Assembly (NCBI GenBank): GCA_037132075.1
Contig: JBAXPV010000007.1
Coordinates: 58,540-122,539, forward strand
DNA from: JBAXPV01 sp037132075
Lineage (GTDB): Bacteria > Bacteroidota > Bacteroidia > Bacteroidales > CAIXZF01
Length of the DNA: 64,000 bases
Direction: 5' to 3'
The notes under the pieces were generated by a model. The model was not told the DNA's origin, did not search any database, and saw only the letters and a program-made list of their open reading frames with translations. Position numbers and translations under genes: made by a program. Within the stretch, counting starts at the first letter, position 1; every line of letters begins with the position of its first letter. This document shows, in pieces, positions 32,612-40,800 of the stretch.

Positions 32612-35272
32612 TTAGCGACCGATGTATTTGTCGATAAGCTCAAATAAATCCTGCTTTCTAACGGGTTTTGAGATCAGATCGGTAAAGCCGCTTTCAAACA
32701 TAAAGGTCTTCTCCTCGGGATTTACATAGGCGGTCTGAGCAATGATGATAAGTTCTGATTGTTCTTGCCTCAGTTGTTTTGTTGCCTTTATTCCATCAAG
32801 CTTTGGCATCTTGATGTCCATCAAAACCATATCATAATGATTGGCTGAGGCAAGGTCGATTGCTTCTTGCCCATTCCAGGCATGATCGAGGCGTTTTACC
32901 TTATTTTTTAAAATGATCTCGAGATACAGGTAGTTGTTAGGCTCGTCTTCTGCAATCAAAATCATAGCGTCCTTCCAAAACATCTCATCTACTGGCTCAT
33001 GGTGATGATCCGCTTCAATACGTGGGGGCTTTTCCTGAGGAAAGGAGAAATGAAAAGCTGAGCCTTCGCCTGGTGTAGAAACGAGACGGATGTTTCCTCC
33101 CATCAGATCAATCATGGCCTTGGCAATATTAAGCCCCAGGCCGGTACCCCCGATGGCATTGTGGATGGCAAGTTCACCGCGATAAAAGGTGTCGAAGATT
33201 TTCTCCTGTTCATGCTCTGGGATTCCAATGCCGGTATCTTTTACGAAAAATTCAATGTCATGGTCGACGAGGCTAAATCCAAGTGTTATTGATCCTTGTA
33301 AAGTATATTTAGCAGCATTCGACATCAGGATGGTCATGATCTGTTTGACTTTCTCCAAATCCGAATAAATGCTCAACTCCTTATATTTCTCAGGGATGTC
33401 TAAATAGATCTCAAGGTTCTTTTTTAATTTGGGTAAGTCGAAAATATGATAGACATCCGTTAATATAGCTGAAGGCTTGAACCAGGAATTTAGTAAAGGC
33501 AACTGCTCATTTTGAACCCGTGAAACAAACATGACATCATCGAGTAGTGTCAGTAACTGATTTGCACTTTTTTGAATGATCCCGGCAAATTTGTATTTTG
33601 TCTCTCCTTCTGCTTCCCGCATCAGGTCGGTGAAACCCATAATGGCATTCATCGGGGTCCTGATCTCATGGCTCATATTCTGAAGGAATGAAGACTTGAG
33701 GAGGTTGCTTTCTATTGCAATTTCCTTGGCAGCCACAAGCTCTGCTTCAGCTTGTTTCTGACGGGTAATATTTCTGTCAGCACCCCGATACCCTAACAAT
33801 TTGCCTTCGCTGTCCAAAATTGGAACGCCACTGGTTTCTAAAATGATAATTCTTCCATCCTTATGGATATTAGAATTCTCAAATTCGAAGAAGGATTCTT
33901 TTCTGCTAAAAACTTCAAAAGCGGCCGTTTTTAACGTCTCTTTTTGATGGGATTCGAAAAAATCATAGAAATACTTTTTCCCGACCAATTCCTCAGGGGA
34001 ATATCCCAGAACTGATTCCTCGGAAGGACTGACAAAAGTGTATTGTCCTTCAGTATTCACCTCCCAAATCCATACACCCGAGCATTCTGCAACCTGCATG
34101 AACCGGATCTCGCTGTTTTTTAGCTCAACTTCAATTCGCTTCCTTTCTGTAATTTCACTATAATATATGGCGATGCCTTCCTCCGTCGGATAAATACGGT
34201 TTTCAAACCAACGATCCCAGGGTTCATAATAATCCTCAAATATCACCGGTGCCCTGGTCTCCAGTGTTTTAACGTAAGCATTTGCAAATGGTGTCCCTTT
34301 GGATTCCGGGAATTCTTTCCAGTAGTTTTTTCCAATCAGGTCAGATGGCTGCAAGCCAAATAGTTCTGCCCCCCTTTTGTTGATATACGTATAGTTGAGT
34401 TCAGCATCAAAAGCCACAAATCCATCGGTGATGCTCTCCAAAATAGCTCCGAGTCGTTTTTGAGAATCAATAAGGATATTTTCTGCCTTTCTCCGTTCAG
34501 TGATATCACGTGCTGATCCAAGTAAATGGGTACATATCCCGGCATCATTAAATACCGGAGTCATCGTCGTTTCTACAACAAGATGCCCGATGGTCAGGTC
34601 TACAGATTCCTCATATTGGATGGGATGTCCTTGTTTTATTGCATCGTCATGACCTTTTAAAGCGACACAAAGCGCTTCTCCTGATAATATCTCATCGATA
34701 GGTTTTCCGATCAGTTGTTCCCTGCTTTGTCCTGTTTTGTTCAGGTAACTTTGGTTCACTGACAAACAGCGGAAAACCTTGTTTGGCTCCACTGACATAA
34801 GAAACATGGGATCTGAAGAACTGTTGTAAATCAAATCAGCATAAGCTTCGCTTTCTTTTAAATCCCGGGCAATCTTTTTCTGACTTGTCAGGTTACGGGT
34901 AAAACAAAAATTTCTGCCCCCGTCAACAGGCAAATACTGTAAGCTGACCTCAACATCAAGGATATCCCCGTTTTTGCAGCGGTGATGCGAGTGAAAACGA
35001 TCATGGATATGCTCAGCATTTTTGTGTATATGTTTATCAATGTCTTCTGAGGTTTCATCTGTCTCAATGACAGATATATGCATGCCTATCATTTCTTCCG
35101 CTGTATACCCCAGCATCTCGCATGCTGCCCGATTTGCGGAACAGATCTGTCCTTCCATGTTTGTTTCCCAAAACCCGTCGATAGAAGACTCTAGAAGTCT
35201 TTGAAATTGAAACTCTTGTTCCTGATTTTTCATAAGAATATTTAAACCAATCGGATTGATTCCTTTGTTCAT
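32612..35272 (-). CDS. Hybrid sensor histidine kinase with multiple PAS domains and receiver
   Basis: 886 residues (or 872 from an internal ATG at 35230). It has no membrane helix, so it is a cytoplasmic sensor. There are four PAS domains at about 20-135, 140-260, 270-380 and 385-505, some with PAC endings (RNLTSQKK, ARDITERRKAE). A HisKA domain follows with the phospho-acceptor H535 in FLQNMSHEIRTPMNAIMGF, then an HATPase domain with GTGIGIPEHEQEKIFDTF and GGTGLGLNIAKAMIDLMGG. A C-terminal receiver has D819 in MVLMDIKMPKLDG. No output response regulator lies nearby, so it may pass phosphate to a distant partner. The ligand and target are unknown. Confidence 0.94.
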   Translation of the reverse strand: MNKGINPIGLNILMKNQEQEFQFQRLLESSIDGFWETNMEGQICSANRAACEMLGYTAEEMIGMHISVIETDETSEDIDKHIHKNAEHIHDRFHSHHRCKNGDILDVEVSLQYLPVDGGRNFCFTRNLTSQKKIARDLKESEAYADLIYNSSSDPMFLMSVEPNKVFRCLSVNQSYLNKTGQSREQLIGKPIDEILSGEALCVALKGHDDAIKQGHPIQYEESVDLTIGHLVVETTMTPVFNDAGICTHLLGSARDITERRKAENILIDSQKRLGAILESITDGFVAFDAELNYTYINKRGAELFGLQPSDLIGKNYWKEFPESKGTPFANAYVKTLETRAPVIFEDYYEPWDRWFENRIYPTEEGIAIYYSEITERKRIEVELKNSEIRFMQVAECSGVWIWEVNTEGQYTFVSPSEESVLGYSPEELVGKKYFYDFFESHQKETLKTAAFEVFSRKESFFEFENSNIHKDGRIIILETSGVPILDSEGKLLGYRGADRNITRQKQAEAELVAAKEIAIESNLLKSSFLQNMSHEIRTPMNAIMGFTDLMREAEGETKYKFAGIIQKSANQLLTLLDDVMFVSRVQNEQLPLLNSWFKPSAILTDVYHIFDLPKLKKNLEIYLDIPEKYKELSIYSDLEKVKQIMTILMSNAAKYTLQGSITLGFSLVDHDIEFFVKDTGIGIPEHEQEKIFDTFYRGELAIHNAIGGTGLGLNIAKAMIDLMGGNIRLVSTPGEGSAFHFSFPQEKPPRIEADHHHEPVDEMFWKDAMILIAEDEPNNYLYLEIILKNKVKRLDHAWNGQEAIDLASANHYDMVLMDIKMPKLDGIKATKQLRQEQSELIIIAQTAYVNPEEKTFMFESGFTDLISKPVRKQDLFELIDKYIGR

Positions 35273-35410
35273 TAATAAATGATCAAAAAGGGCAAGTGAT
35301 TGATCTAAAAAATGAAAATCATTTTCTTTTCAAAGTTAAGGATTGTCTTTAAAATAGCAATTATATGCTTGTTCTTGACAATCAATGCCTAAGCTTGATT
35401 GCTAAGGTCC

Positions 35411-36184
35411 TCATTGTTCTTTTTTAACCGGGTTTGAAAGGCTAATGCTGATCCAGCTGCGTATTGGCTGATGTAAAGTTGCATTGCCTTGAGTATTCGT
35501 GCCATTTGCTCCGGCTCCCCGGAAACCGCCGCCGCCTTCCTGATGGCCACCACCCAGGCTTTCTCCATTTGCCTGACTTTCACCCGGTCCCTGAGCCTGT
35601 GGACGACCCTGAGACTGATGCTCAGAGATAAGCCCGATGCTTAAAGCTTTAATTCTTGTAAAGGATACTCCCAGTAATGAGAAAGGTATATTGATCAGAT
35701 AATTGATGTCATTGTTTTTGTCGATGAAGACCAGGGCGACCTGTTTTCCCGCCGGCTTCAGAACTCCATTTTCCATGACATTCATCCCCAGCATATTAAT
35801 GGCATTCACCAGGATGGAGGGGTCAAGGGGTTTTCCGGATTCAGGCCTGGTCCCTTTCATGGCCGTCCTGGCTGATGGGAAAATAATCCCAAGCTGCTGT
35901 TTTTGTTTTCCTGTTGTATCGAGCCATAGCTGAAATCCATTCATCATCACTTTTTGTACGGTCGACGGATCATTCATTTTTATCTGAAACTGTACAAATT
36001 TATCGTTGTTGGATACATGTAAAAGCATGTTGGTCTGAGGAACAATGACAAATTCACTGCTGTAAAGAGTCATTTTGTTCACGTTTATCTCGTCATGCCA
36101 TTGGCTATCGGTTACGTATCTATTAGAAACACAAGACGAAACAAGCGCAATCAACAGTAAGGCCGGGAAAAATGTTATTTTCAT
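35411..36184 (-). CDS. Hypothetical lipoprotein with Gly/Gln-rich segment
   Basis: 257 residues with a lipobox at C18 (LVSSCVS). The body (about 25-190) is mixed beta and helix, with FQIKMNDPSTVQKVMMNGFQLWLDTTGKQKQQLGIIFPSA, a form I have seen in Bacteroidota envelope proteins of unknown function. Residues 192-235 are low complexity, rich in Q, G, S and E (HQSQGRPQAQGPGESQ and GGGHQEGGGGF), before a final strand IRSWISISLSNP. The low-complexity segment is probably a flexible linker. The gene stands alone between the histidine kinase and prs; function is unknown. Confidence 0.75.
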   Translation of the reverse strand: MKITFFPALLLIALVSSCVSNRYVTDSQWHDEINVNKMTLYSSEFVIVPQTNMLLHVSNNDKFVQFQIKMNDPSTVQKVMMNGFQLWLDTTGKQKQQLGIIFPSARTAMKGTRPESGKPLDPSILVNAINMLGMNVMENGVLKPAGKQVALVFIDKNNDINYLINIPFSLLGVSFTRIKALSIGLISEHQSQGRPQAQGPGESQANGESLGGGHQEGGGGFRGAGANGTNTQGNATLHQPIRSWISISLSNPVKKEQ

Positions 36185-36268
36185 GAGTATATAGACTCTA
36201 AATGATGAGAAGGTTTAATTTTGTTAAAGATAATAATCCTGTTCATGACGGCTTGCTGTTTGAGATAA

Positions 36269-36299
36269 TTTGTATATCTCAAAGAAAACTGTACCTTTG
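36269..36299 (+). promoter_or_regulatory. Bacteroidota-type promoter of prs
   Basis: TTTG (36269-36272) and TACCTTTG (36292-36299) are spaced 19 bp apart, matching the -33/-7 consensus. The leader to the ATG at 36338 is about 33 nt. Confidence 0.65.
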
Positions 36300-36337
36300 T
36301 GCCCCTTTAATTAAGCCCATAAAAGCCCCAAAAAACC

Positions 36338-37288
36338 ATGGAATCAGATGTAAAGATTTTTTCCGGTCGTCAGTCTAAATACCTGGCGGAACGCATTGCT
36401 GAGAGTTTCGGCATTCCGCTTGGAAATGTCATTTTCACTGACTTTGCAGATGGTGAGTTTCAGCCTTCTTTTGAAGAAAATGTTAGGGGAGCCGATGTTT
36501 TTATTGTGCAGTCGACTTTTGCGCCGGCTGATAATCTGATGGAACTGCTGATGATGATCGATGCCGCCAAGCGTGCCTCTGCCCGCAGGATTATTGCAGT
36601 CATCCCATATTTCGGACTGGCACGTCAGGATAGAAAAGATAAACCACGTGTCCCGATCTCTTCCAAGCTGGTGGCTAACTTACTTGCTGCAGCAGGGGTT
36701 CAGCGGATAATCACCATAGACCTTCACGCCGACCAGATCCAGGGATTTTTTGAAGTACCGGTCGACCATCTCTTCGCCTCTTCAATTTTTATACCTTATA
36801 TCCATAAATTAAACCTGCAGAACCTGATTTTTGCTTCTCCTGATACCGGAGGAACCCGCCGTGCGGCAGCCTATGCTAAAATCGTCGGGACTACTTTCGT
36901 AATTTGTTATAAGCAAAGGACAAAACCCAATGAGGTTGCCAAGATGACTATTATCGGAGATGTTAAAGGGAAAGATGTCGTACTGATTGATGACATCATC
37001 GATACGGGTGGAACGATTACATTGGCTGCAAACCTGATCATGCAAAATGGCGCGAACAGTGTCAGGGCTTTCTGTACACATCCTATTCTCTCGAAAAATG
37101 CGATCGAAAGGATTGAGGCTTCCGAGTTCACTGAAGTCATCGTGACAGATACCATTCCGCTGAAACGTCACAGTCCAAAGATCACGGTACTTACAACAGC
37201 GCATCTGCTGGCCGACGTAATCAAAAGGGTTGAAAACTATGCTTCAATCAGCTCTTTGTTTAAATTCAACAGCGCTGAGGAAAAATGA
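36338..37288 (+). CDS. prs: Ribose-phosphate pyrophosphokinase (PRPP synthase)
   Basis: 316 residues, the normal length. It makes PRPP from ribose 5-phosphate and ATP for purine, pyrimidine, histidine, tryptophan and NAD synthesis. The sequence shows FSGRQSKYLAERIAESFGIPLG, the ATP/regulatory-flexible region DRKDKPRVPIS, the divalent-metal and ribose region ITIDLHADQIQGFFEVPVDHL, and the PRPP-binding loop VLIDDIIDTGGTI. All class I features are present. It is followed 56 bp later by rplY, an arrangement common in Bacteroidota. Confidence 0.98.
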   Translation: MESDVKIFSGRQSKYLAERIAESFGIPLGNVIFTDFADGEFQPSFEENVRGADVFIVQSTFAPADNLMELLMMIDAAKRASARRIIAVIPYFGLARQDRKDKPRVPISSKLVANLLAAAGVQRIITIDLHADQIQGFFEVPVDHLFASSIFIPYIHKLNLQNLIFASPDTGGTRRAAAYAKIVGTTFVICYKQRTKPNEVAKMTIIGDVKGKDVVLIDDIIDTGGTITLAANLIMQNGANSVRAFCTHPILSKNAIERIEASEFTEVIVTDTIPLKRHSPKITVLTTAHLLADVIKRVENYASISSLFKFNSAEEK

Positions 37289-37297
37289 AATGAAAAT

Positions 37298-37313
37298 ATT
37301 GGGGATTCCCAAT
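37298..37313 (+). terminator. Short hairpin between prs and rplY
   Basis: attggg (37298-37303) and cccaat (37308-37313) form a 6-bp stem with a GATT loop, then tcttt. It is weak and may attenuate rather than terminate. Confidence 0.35.
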
Positions 37314-37344
37314 TCTTTAATAATCAATTAACAAATACACAATT

Positions 37345-37917
37345 ATGAAATCAGTATCTATGAGCGGTTCTCTTCGCGAGAACGTAGGGAAAAAAGATGC
37401 TAAGCATTTACGGGTGAACAACCAGGTGCCCTGTGTGCTTTATGGCGGAAAAGATCAAATCCATTTTGCTATTGAAGAAACACAGTTCAAACACCTGATC
37501 TACACCCCTGAAGTTCACCTTGTTGAACTTACCGTCGATGGTAAGAAATACACAGCTTCATTACAGGATGTTCAGTTTCACCCCACCACCGACAAACTTC
37601 TGCATGTCGACTTCCTATTAGTTATCGAGGAGAAACCTCTGATCATCGGTGTTCCAATCGCGATTGTTGGAAACTCACCCGGAGTCATCCGCGGCGGTAA
37701 GCTATTCACCAAGCTTCGTAAGCTAAAAGTGAGAGCATTGCCTAAACATCTTCCTGATACCATCAAGGTTGATATCTCAAATCTCGATATTGATGAGACC
37801 ATCAAAGTGAATGAGATTACAGTTGACAATGTTGTTTTTCTGGATGTTCCAAGTGCTATTGTTGTTGGCGTTCGTTCAACACGTGCCGTTGAAGAACCTG
37901 TTCCAGGCGCAAAATAA
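37345..37917 (+). CDS. rplY: 50S ribosomal protein L25 (CTC form, with C-terminal TL5 domain)
   Basis: 190 residues, twice the length of E. coli L25 and typical of the CTC/TL5 form. The N-terminal L25 domain (about 1-90) has SGSLRENVGKKDAKHLRVNNQVPCVLYGG and binds 5S rRNA. The C-terminal beta domain (about 95-180) has VPIAIVGNSPGVIRGGKLFTKLRKLKVRALPKHLPDTI. It follows prs and is closed by a clear terminator before pth. Confidence 0.96.
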   Translation: MKSVSMSGSLRENVGKKDAKHLRVNNQVPCVLYGGKDQIHFAIEETQFKHLIYTPEVHLVELTVDGKKYTASLQDVQFHPTTDKLLHVDFLLVIEEKPLIIGVPIAIVGNSPGVIRGGKLFTKLRKLKVRALPKHLPDTIKVDISNLDIDETIKVNEITVDNVVFLDVPSAIVVGVRSTRAVEEPVPGAK

Positions 37918-37932
37918 TTGATCTTCTCAAAG

Positions 37933-37974
37933 GCGGATTACAGCTTATTCATGGCCTGTAATCCGCTTTTTTTT
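37933..37974 (+). terminator. Intrinsic terminator after rplY
   Basis: Perfect 11-bp stem: gcggattacag (37933-37943) and ctgtaatccgc (37956-37966) with a 12-nt loop, followed by eight T residues (37967-37974). A textbook Rho-independent terminator for the prs-rplY transcript. Confidence 0.93.
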
Positions 37975-38023
37975 GCCCTGATGTCAATAAATTGCTGAAT
38001 TTTATCAAGCATTTCTGTTAAAA

Positions 38024-38587
38024 ATGAAATATCTCATTATCGGTTTGGGTAATATTGGTGAAGAGTATGAAAATACACGTCACAATATTGGTTTTACAGT
38101 GCTTGATGCCTTGGCACAGGATCGAAGCGTGACGTTCAGCAGTGACCGTTATGGCGCTGTTGCCAATTTCCATTTCAAAGGCCGTCAGTTTGTCATGGTG
38201 AAGCCTTCTACCTATATGAACCTCAGTGGAAAAGCTGTGAGATACTGGATGCAGAAGGAAAATGTTGAAGCTGCAAATATCCTTGTTGTTACTGACGATA
38301 TCGACCTGGATCTGGGGACTATTCGTTTGCGTGCCTCCGGAAGCGGGGGAAGCCATAATGGGCTGAATCATATCATAGAAACTCTTGGCAACAATGAGTT
38401 TCCTCGGCTTCGGTTTGGAATTGGAAAAGATTATCCCCGTGGCATGCAGGTAGATTATGTGCTGGGAAAATGGAGCCGGTCTGAGGAAGCCATTATCCTG
38501 AAACGGATTCCTATTGCTGTGGAGGCGGTTATTAGCTTTGCAGCACAAGGGGTGGCGCGGACAATGAATGACTTTAATAAAAGGTAG
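38024..38587 (+). CDS. pth: Peptidyl-tRNA hydrolase
   Basis: 187 residues. It releases tRNA from peptidyl-tRNA dropped from ribosomes. The catalytic set is present: N10 and H20 in GLGNIGEEYENTRHNIGF (same numbering as E. coli), the TYMNLSG loop with N66, and the TDDIDLDLG segment containing the catalytic aspartate at about 91. GSGGSHNGLNHI and FPRLRFGIGKDYPRG complete the family pattern. The gene follows the rplY terminator. Confidence 0.97.
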   Translation: MKYLIIGLGNIGEEYENTRHNIGFTVLDALAQDRSVTFSSDRYGAVANFHFKGRQFVMVKPSTYMNLSGKAVRYWMQKENVEAANILVVTDDIDLDLGTIRLRASGSGGSHNGLNHIIETLGNNEFPRLRFGIGKDYPRGMQVDYVLGKWSRSEEAIILKRIPIAVEAVISFAAQGVARTMNDFNKR

Positions 38588-38592
38588 TTATT

Positions 38593-38635
38593 TGTATCGC
38601 GGAGGGACGCTGGGGGGTGTATCGCAGAGGGACGC
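38593..38635. repeat. Direct pair of tgtatcgcNgagggacgc repeats beside the GxxExxY gene
   Basis: Copies at 38593-38610 (tgtatcgcggagggacgc) and 38618-38635 (tgtatcgcagagggacgc) differ at one base. The same elements occur inverted on the other side of the GxxExxY gene at 39099-39170. Confidence 0.85.
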
Positions 38636-38641
38636 GGTTTT

Positions 38642-39025
38642 TTATCCATTGAAGTTGAGGACTATGCGGCGAATTCCATCTTTTAAGTGCCTGACATTGA
38701 AATTAATGAGTAAGCCAACTTGGCAACCAGAAAATTTAAGATAGGTCATTAGCTGGGCGAACTGAACAACGGTAAAAGATTCAATTGATTTCAACTCAAC
38801 AATTACCATATTATTTATCAGTAAATCAAGTCTGTACCCATATTCTAGCGTTATTGTTTCGTAAACAAGTGGTAAGGGTTTCTCCTTTTCAACATACAGA
38901 CCTGATTTGTTTAATTCGTAAGCAAGACATTCTTTATAAGCTGACTCAAGCAAACCAGGTCCAAGGACACTGTGAATCTTGTAAGAACAACTGATAATTT
39001 CTTTTGTAATTTAATTTGTATCCAT
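38642..39025 (-). pseudogene. GxxExxY-family (PD-(D/E)xK-like) gene with in-frame stop at codon 5
   Basis: The minus strand reads M-D-T-N from ATG 39025, then TAA, then without a break ITKEIISCSYKIHSVLGPGLLESAYKECLAYEL and on to a stop at 38642. GLLESAY is the GxxExxY motif, and GYRLDLLINNMVIVELKSIE has the D and E-x-K spacing of a PD-(D/E)xK nuclease core. The conserved N-terminal helix lies between the TAA and the first usable internal start (TTG 38953), which would remove the motif glycine. So the gene is probably disabled, unless a non-standard start (ATT) is used. It is flanked by inverted cgcagagggacgc repeats, as such genes often are. Confidence 0.7.
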
Positions 39026-39098
39026 AAGGGTTCTTAATTCCTATATACGGAAAATAACCCCTTCAGTGGAAAGAAAAACCTAAATATTTTAAAAATCA

Positions 39099-39170
39099 GC
39101 GTCCCTCTGCGCAAGCAAAACCCAAAGTCAGAGAGAGAGAAATATAAACCTGCGCCCAACTGCGATACAA
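39099..39170. repeat. Inverted-orientation copies of the cgcagagggacgc repeat
   Basis: gcgtccctctgcg at 39099-39111 and ttgcgata-type sequence (tgcgatacaa, 39161-39170) are the reverse complements of parts of the repeats at 38593-38635. Together the two sides frame the GxxExxY gene. A gag-rich run (39131-39140) lies between them. Confidence 0.75.
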
Positions 39171-39177
39171 AAACCCT

Positions 39178-40725
39178 CTATTCCGGCTGTGGCGTAGGAA
39201 TATAGTGTGTCTTCAGCCTTTCCCCGATGATCCTGGAGATTTCCGCAATGCCAATCCGATCCTGTTTCATGCTGTCACGCTCACGGATGGTCACCGTATT
39301 GTCCTCCAAGGTCTGATGGTCAACTGTGATGCAATAAGGAGTCCCAATCGCATCCTGGCGGCGGTATCTGCGCCCGATAGCATCTTTCTCGTCATATTGA
39401 CACATATAATCGAACTTCAGCATGTCCATGATTTCGCGGGCTTTTTCGGGTAAGCCGTCTTTCTTGATAAGAGGGAGCACTGTTGCTTTGACAGGAGCCA
39501 GCACAGGAGGAAACTTCAAAACGGTACGTATGGTTCCATCTTCCAGGGTTTCTTCTGTATAGGCATGACTGAGCATCGCCAGGAAAGTACGGTCGAGGCC
39601 TATTGACGTCTCAAGTACATATGGCACATAATTTTCATTGAGCTCCGGGTCGAAATATTGTAATTTCTTACCGGAGAATTTCTGGTGGCTGCCCAGGTCG
39701 AAATCGGTACGGGAATGGATGCCTTCCATCTCCTTAAAGCCGAAAGCAAAATCAAATTCAATATCAGCAGCGGCATTGGCATAATGTGCGAGCTTGTCGT
39801 GGTCATGAAAACGATATTTCTCCGCGGGCATTCCAAGAGAGAGATGCCAGCGCATCCGTTCATTTTTCCAGTATTCAAACCATTTCATCTCTTCTCCCGG
39901 ACGGATAAAGAACTGCATCTCCATCTGTTCGAACTCGCGCATGCGGAAGATAAACTGCCTGGCAACGATCTCGTTACGGAAGGCTTTTCCGATCTGAGCG
40001 ATACCAAACGGGATTTTCATCCTGCCCGATTTCATCACATTCAGGAAGTTCACAAAGATGCCCTGGGCGGTTTCGGGTCGGAGATAAATCTGGTTGGTGT
40101 CCTCACTCACTGAGCCCATCTGGGTTGAAAACATCAGGTTGAACTGACGAACCTCTGTCCAGTTGCGAGAGCCTGAAACCGGGCAAACGATCTCCAGATC
40201 TTCGATAAGGGCTTTCACGTCGACAAGGTCGTTGGCATCCATCGCTGTAACAAAACGAGTTTTAATGCCATCGATCTTTTGCTGGTATTCCACAACACGG
40301 GTATTGGTCTTACGATACATATTCTCGTCAAAAGTCTCCCCAAACCTCGATTTAGCCTTGCTTACCTCTTTCTCAATTTTGTCTTCGATCTTTGCTACAT
40401 GATCTTCTATGAGGACATCAGCCCGATAGCGTTTCTTTGAGTCTTTGTTGTCGATGAGCGGGTCGTTAAAGGCATCGACATGGCCAGAAGCCTTCCAGAC
40501 CGTGGGATGCATAAAAATAGCGGAATCGATGCCGACAATATTCTCATTGTATTGGACCATCGCTTTCCACCAGTATTGCTTGATGTTGTTTTTCAGCTCA
40601 GAGCCATACTGGCCATAATCGTAGACAGCGCTCATACCGTCATAGATCTCGCTGGAAGGGAATACAAAACCGTATTCTTTTGCGTGGGCAATTATCTTTT
40701 TAAAAAGTTCTTCGTTGTTAGCCAT
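39178..40725 (-). CDS. glyS: Glycyl-tRNA synthetase (single-chain, alpha2 type)
   Basis: 515 residues from ATG 40725; an upstream in-frame extension would read through a G-tract repeat and a promoter. Class II motifs are present: the N-terminal KIIAHAKEYGFVFPSSEIYDGMSAVYDYG, LRPETAQGIFVNFLNV, motif 2 FRNEIVARQFIFRMREFEQMEMQFF and motif 3 ETSIGLDRTFLAML, then an anticodon-binding domain (LAPVKATVLPLIKKDGLP onward). It charges tRNA-Gly. This eukaryote/archaeal-like dimeric form is the usual one in Bacteroidota. It follows an RND pump operon but has its own promoter. Confidence 0.97.
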   Translation of the reverse strand: MANNEELFKKIIAHAKEYGFVFPSSEIYDGMSAVYDYGQYGSELKNNIKQYWWKAMVQYNENIVGIDSAIFMHPTVWKASGHVDAFNDPLIDNKDSKKRYRADVLIEDHVAKIEDKIEKEVSKAKSRFGETFDENMYRKTNTRVVEYQQKIDGIKTRFVTAMDANDLVDVKALIEDLEIVCPVSGSRNWTEVRQFNLMFSTQMGSVSEDTNQIYLRPETAQGIFVNFLNVMKSGRMKIPFGIAQIGKAFRNEIVARQFIFRMREFEQMEMQFFIRPGEEMKWFEYWKNERMRWHLSLGMPAEKYRFHDHDKLAHYANAAADIEFDFAFGFKEMEGIHSRTDFDLGSHQKFSGKKLQYFDPELNENYVPYVLETSIGLDRTFLAMLSHAYTEETLEDGTIRTVLKFPPVLAPVKATVLPLIKKDGLPEKAREIMDMLKFDYMCQYDEKDAIGRRYRRQDAIGTPYCITVDHQTLEDNTVTIRERDSMKQDRIGIAEISRIIGERLKTHYIPTPQPE

Positions 40726-40741
40726 TTCCTGATTTATTGTA

Positions 40742-40749
40742 CAAATGTA
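40742..40749 (-). promoter_or_regulatory. TAnnTTTG promoter element of glyS
   Basis: On the minus strand TACATTTG lies 16 bp before the glyS ATG (40725). The C-tract repeat is directly upstream of it. Confidence 0.5.
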
Positions 40750-40764
40750 ATTTATTCTTAATCT

Positions 40765-40798
40765 CCCAGTCCCCCAGTCCCCCATTCCCCCATTCCCC
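40765..40798. repeat. C-tract repeat (G-quadruplex-capable) between RND pump and glyS
   Basis: Five C-tracts of 3-5 bases, each separated by exactly 3 nt (AGT, AGT, ATT, ATT), period 8. It begins right after the RND stop. The transcribed (minus) sense is G-rich: five G-tracts with 3-nt loops, suitable for an RNA G-quadruplex. Related C-tract arrays lie at 52838-52892 and 62028-62056. Confidence 0.85.
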
Positions 40799-40800
40799 TA

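Noticed and set aside
38593..39170. Possible CRISPR array from short repeated units
   Set aside because: There are only two direct copies on one side, with no regular spacers and no cas genes nearby.
39178..40785. Longer glyS reading frame starting 60 bases upstream
   Set aside because: The added residues would be translated from a TAnnTTTG promoter element and the C-tract repeat; MANNEELF at 40725 is the natural start.
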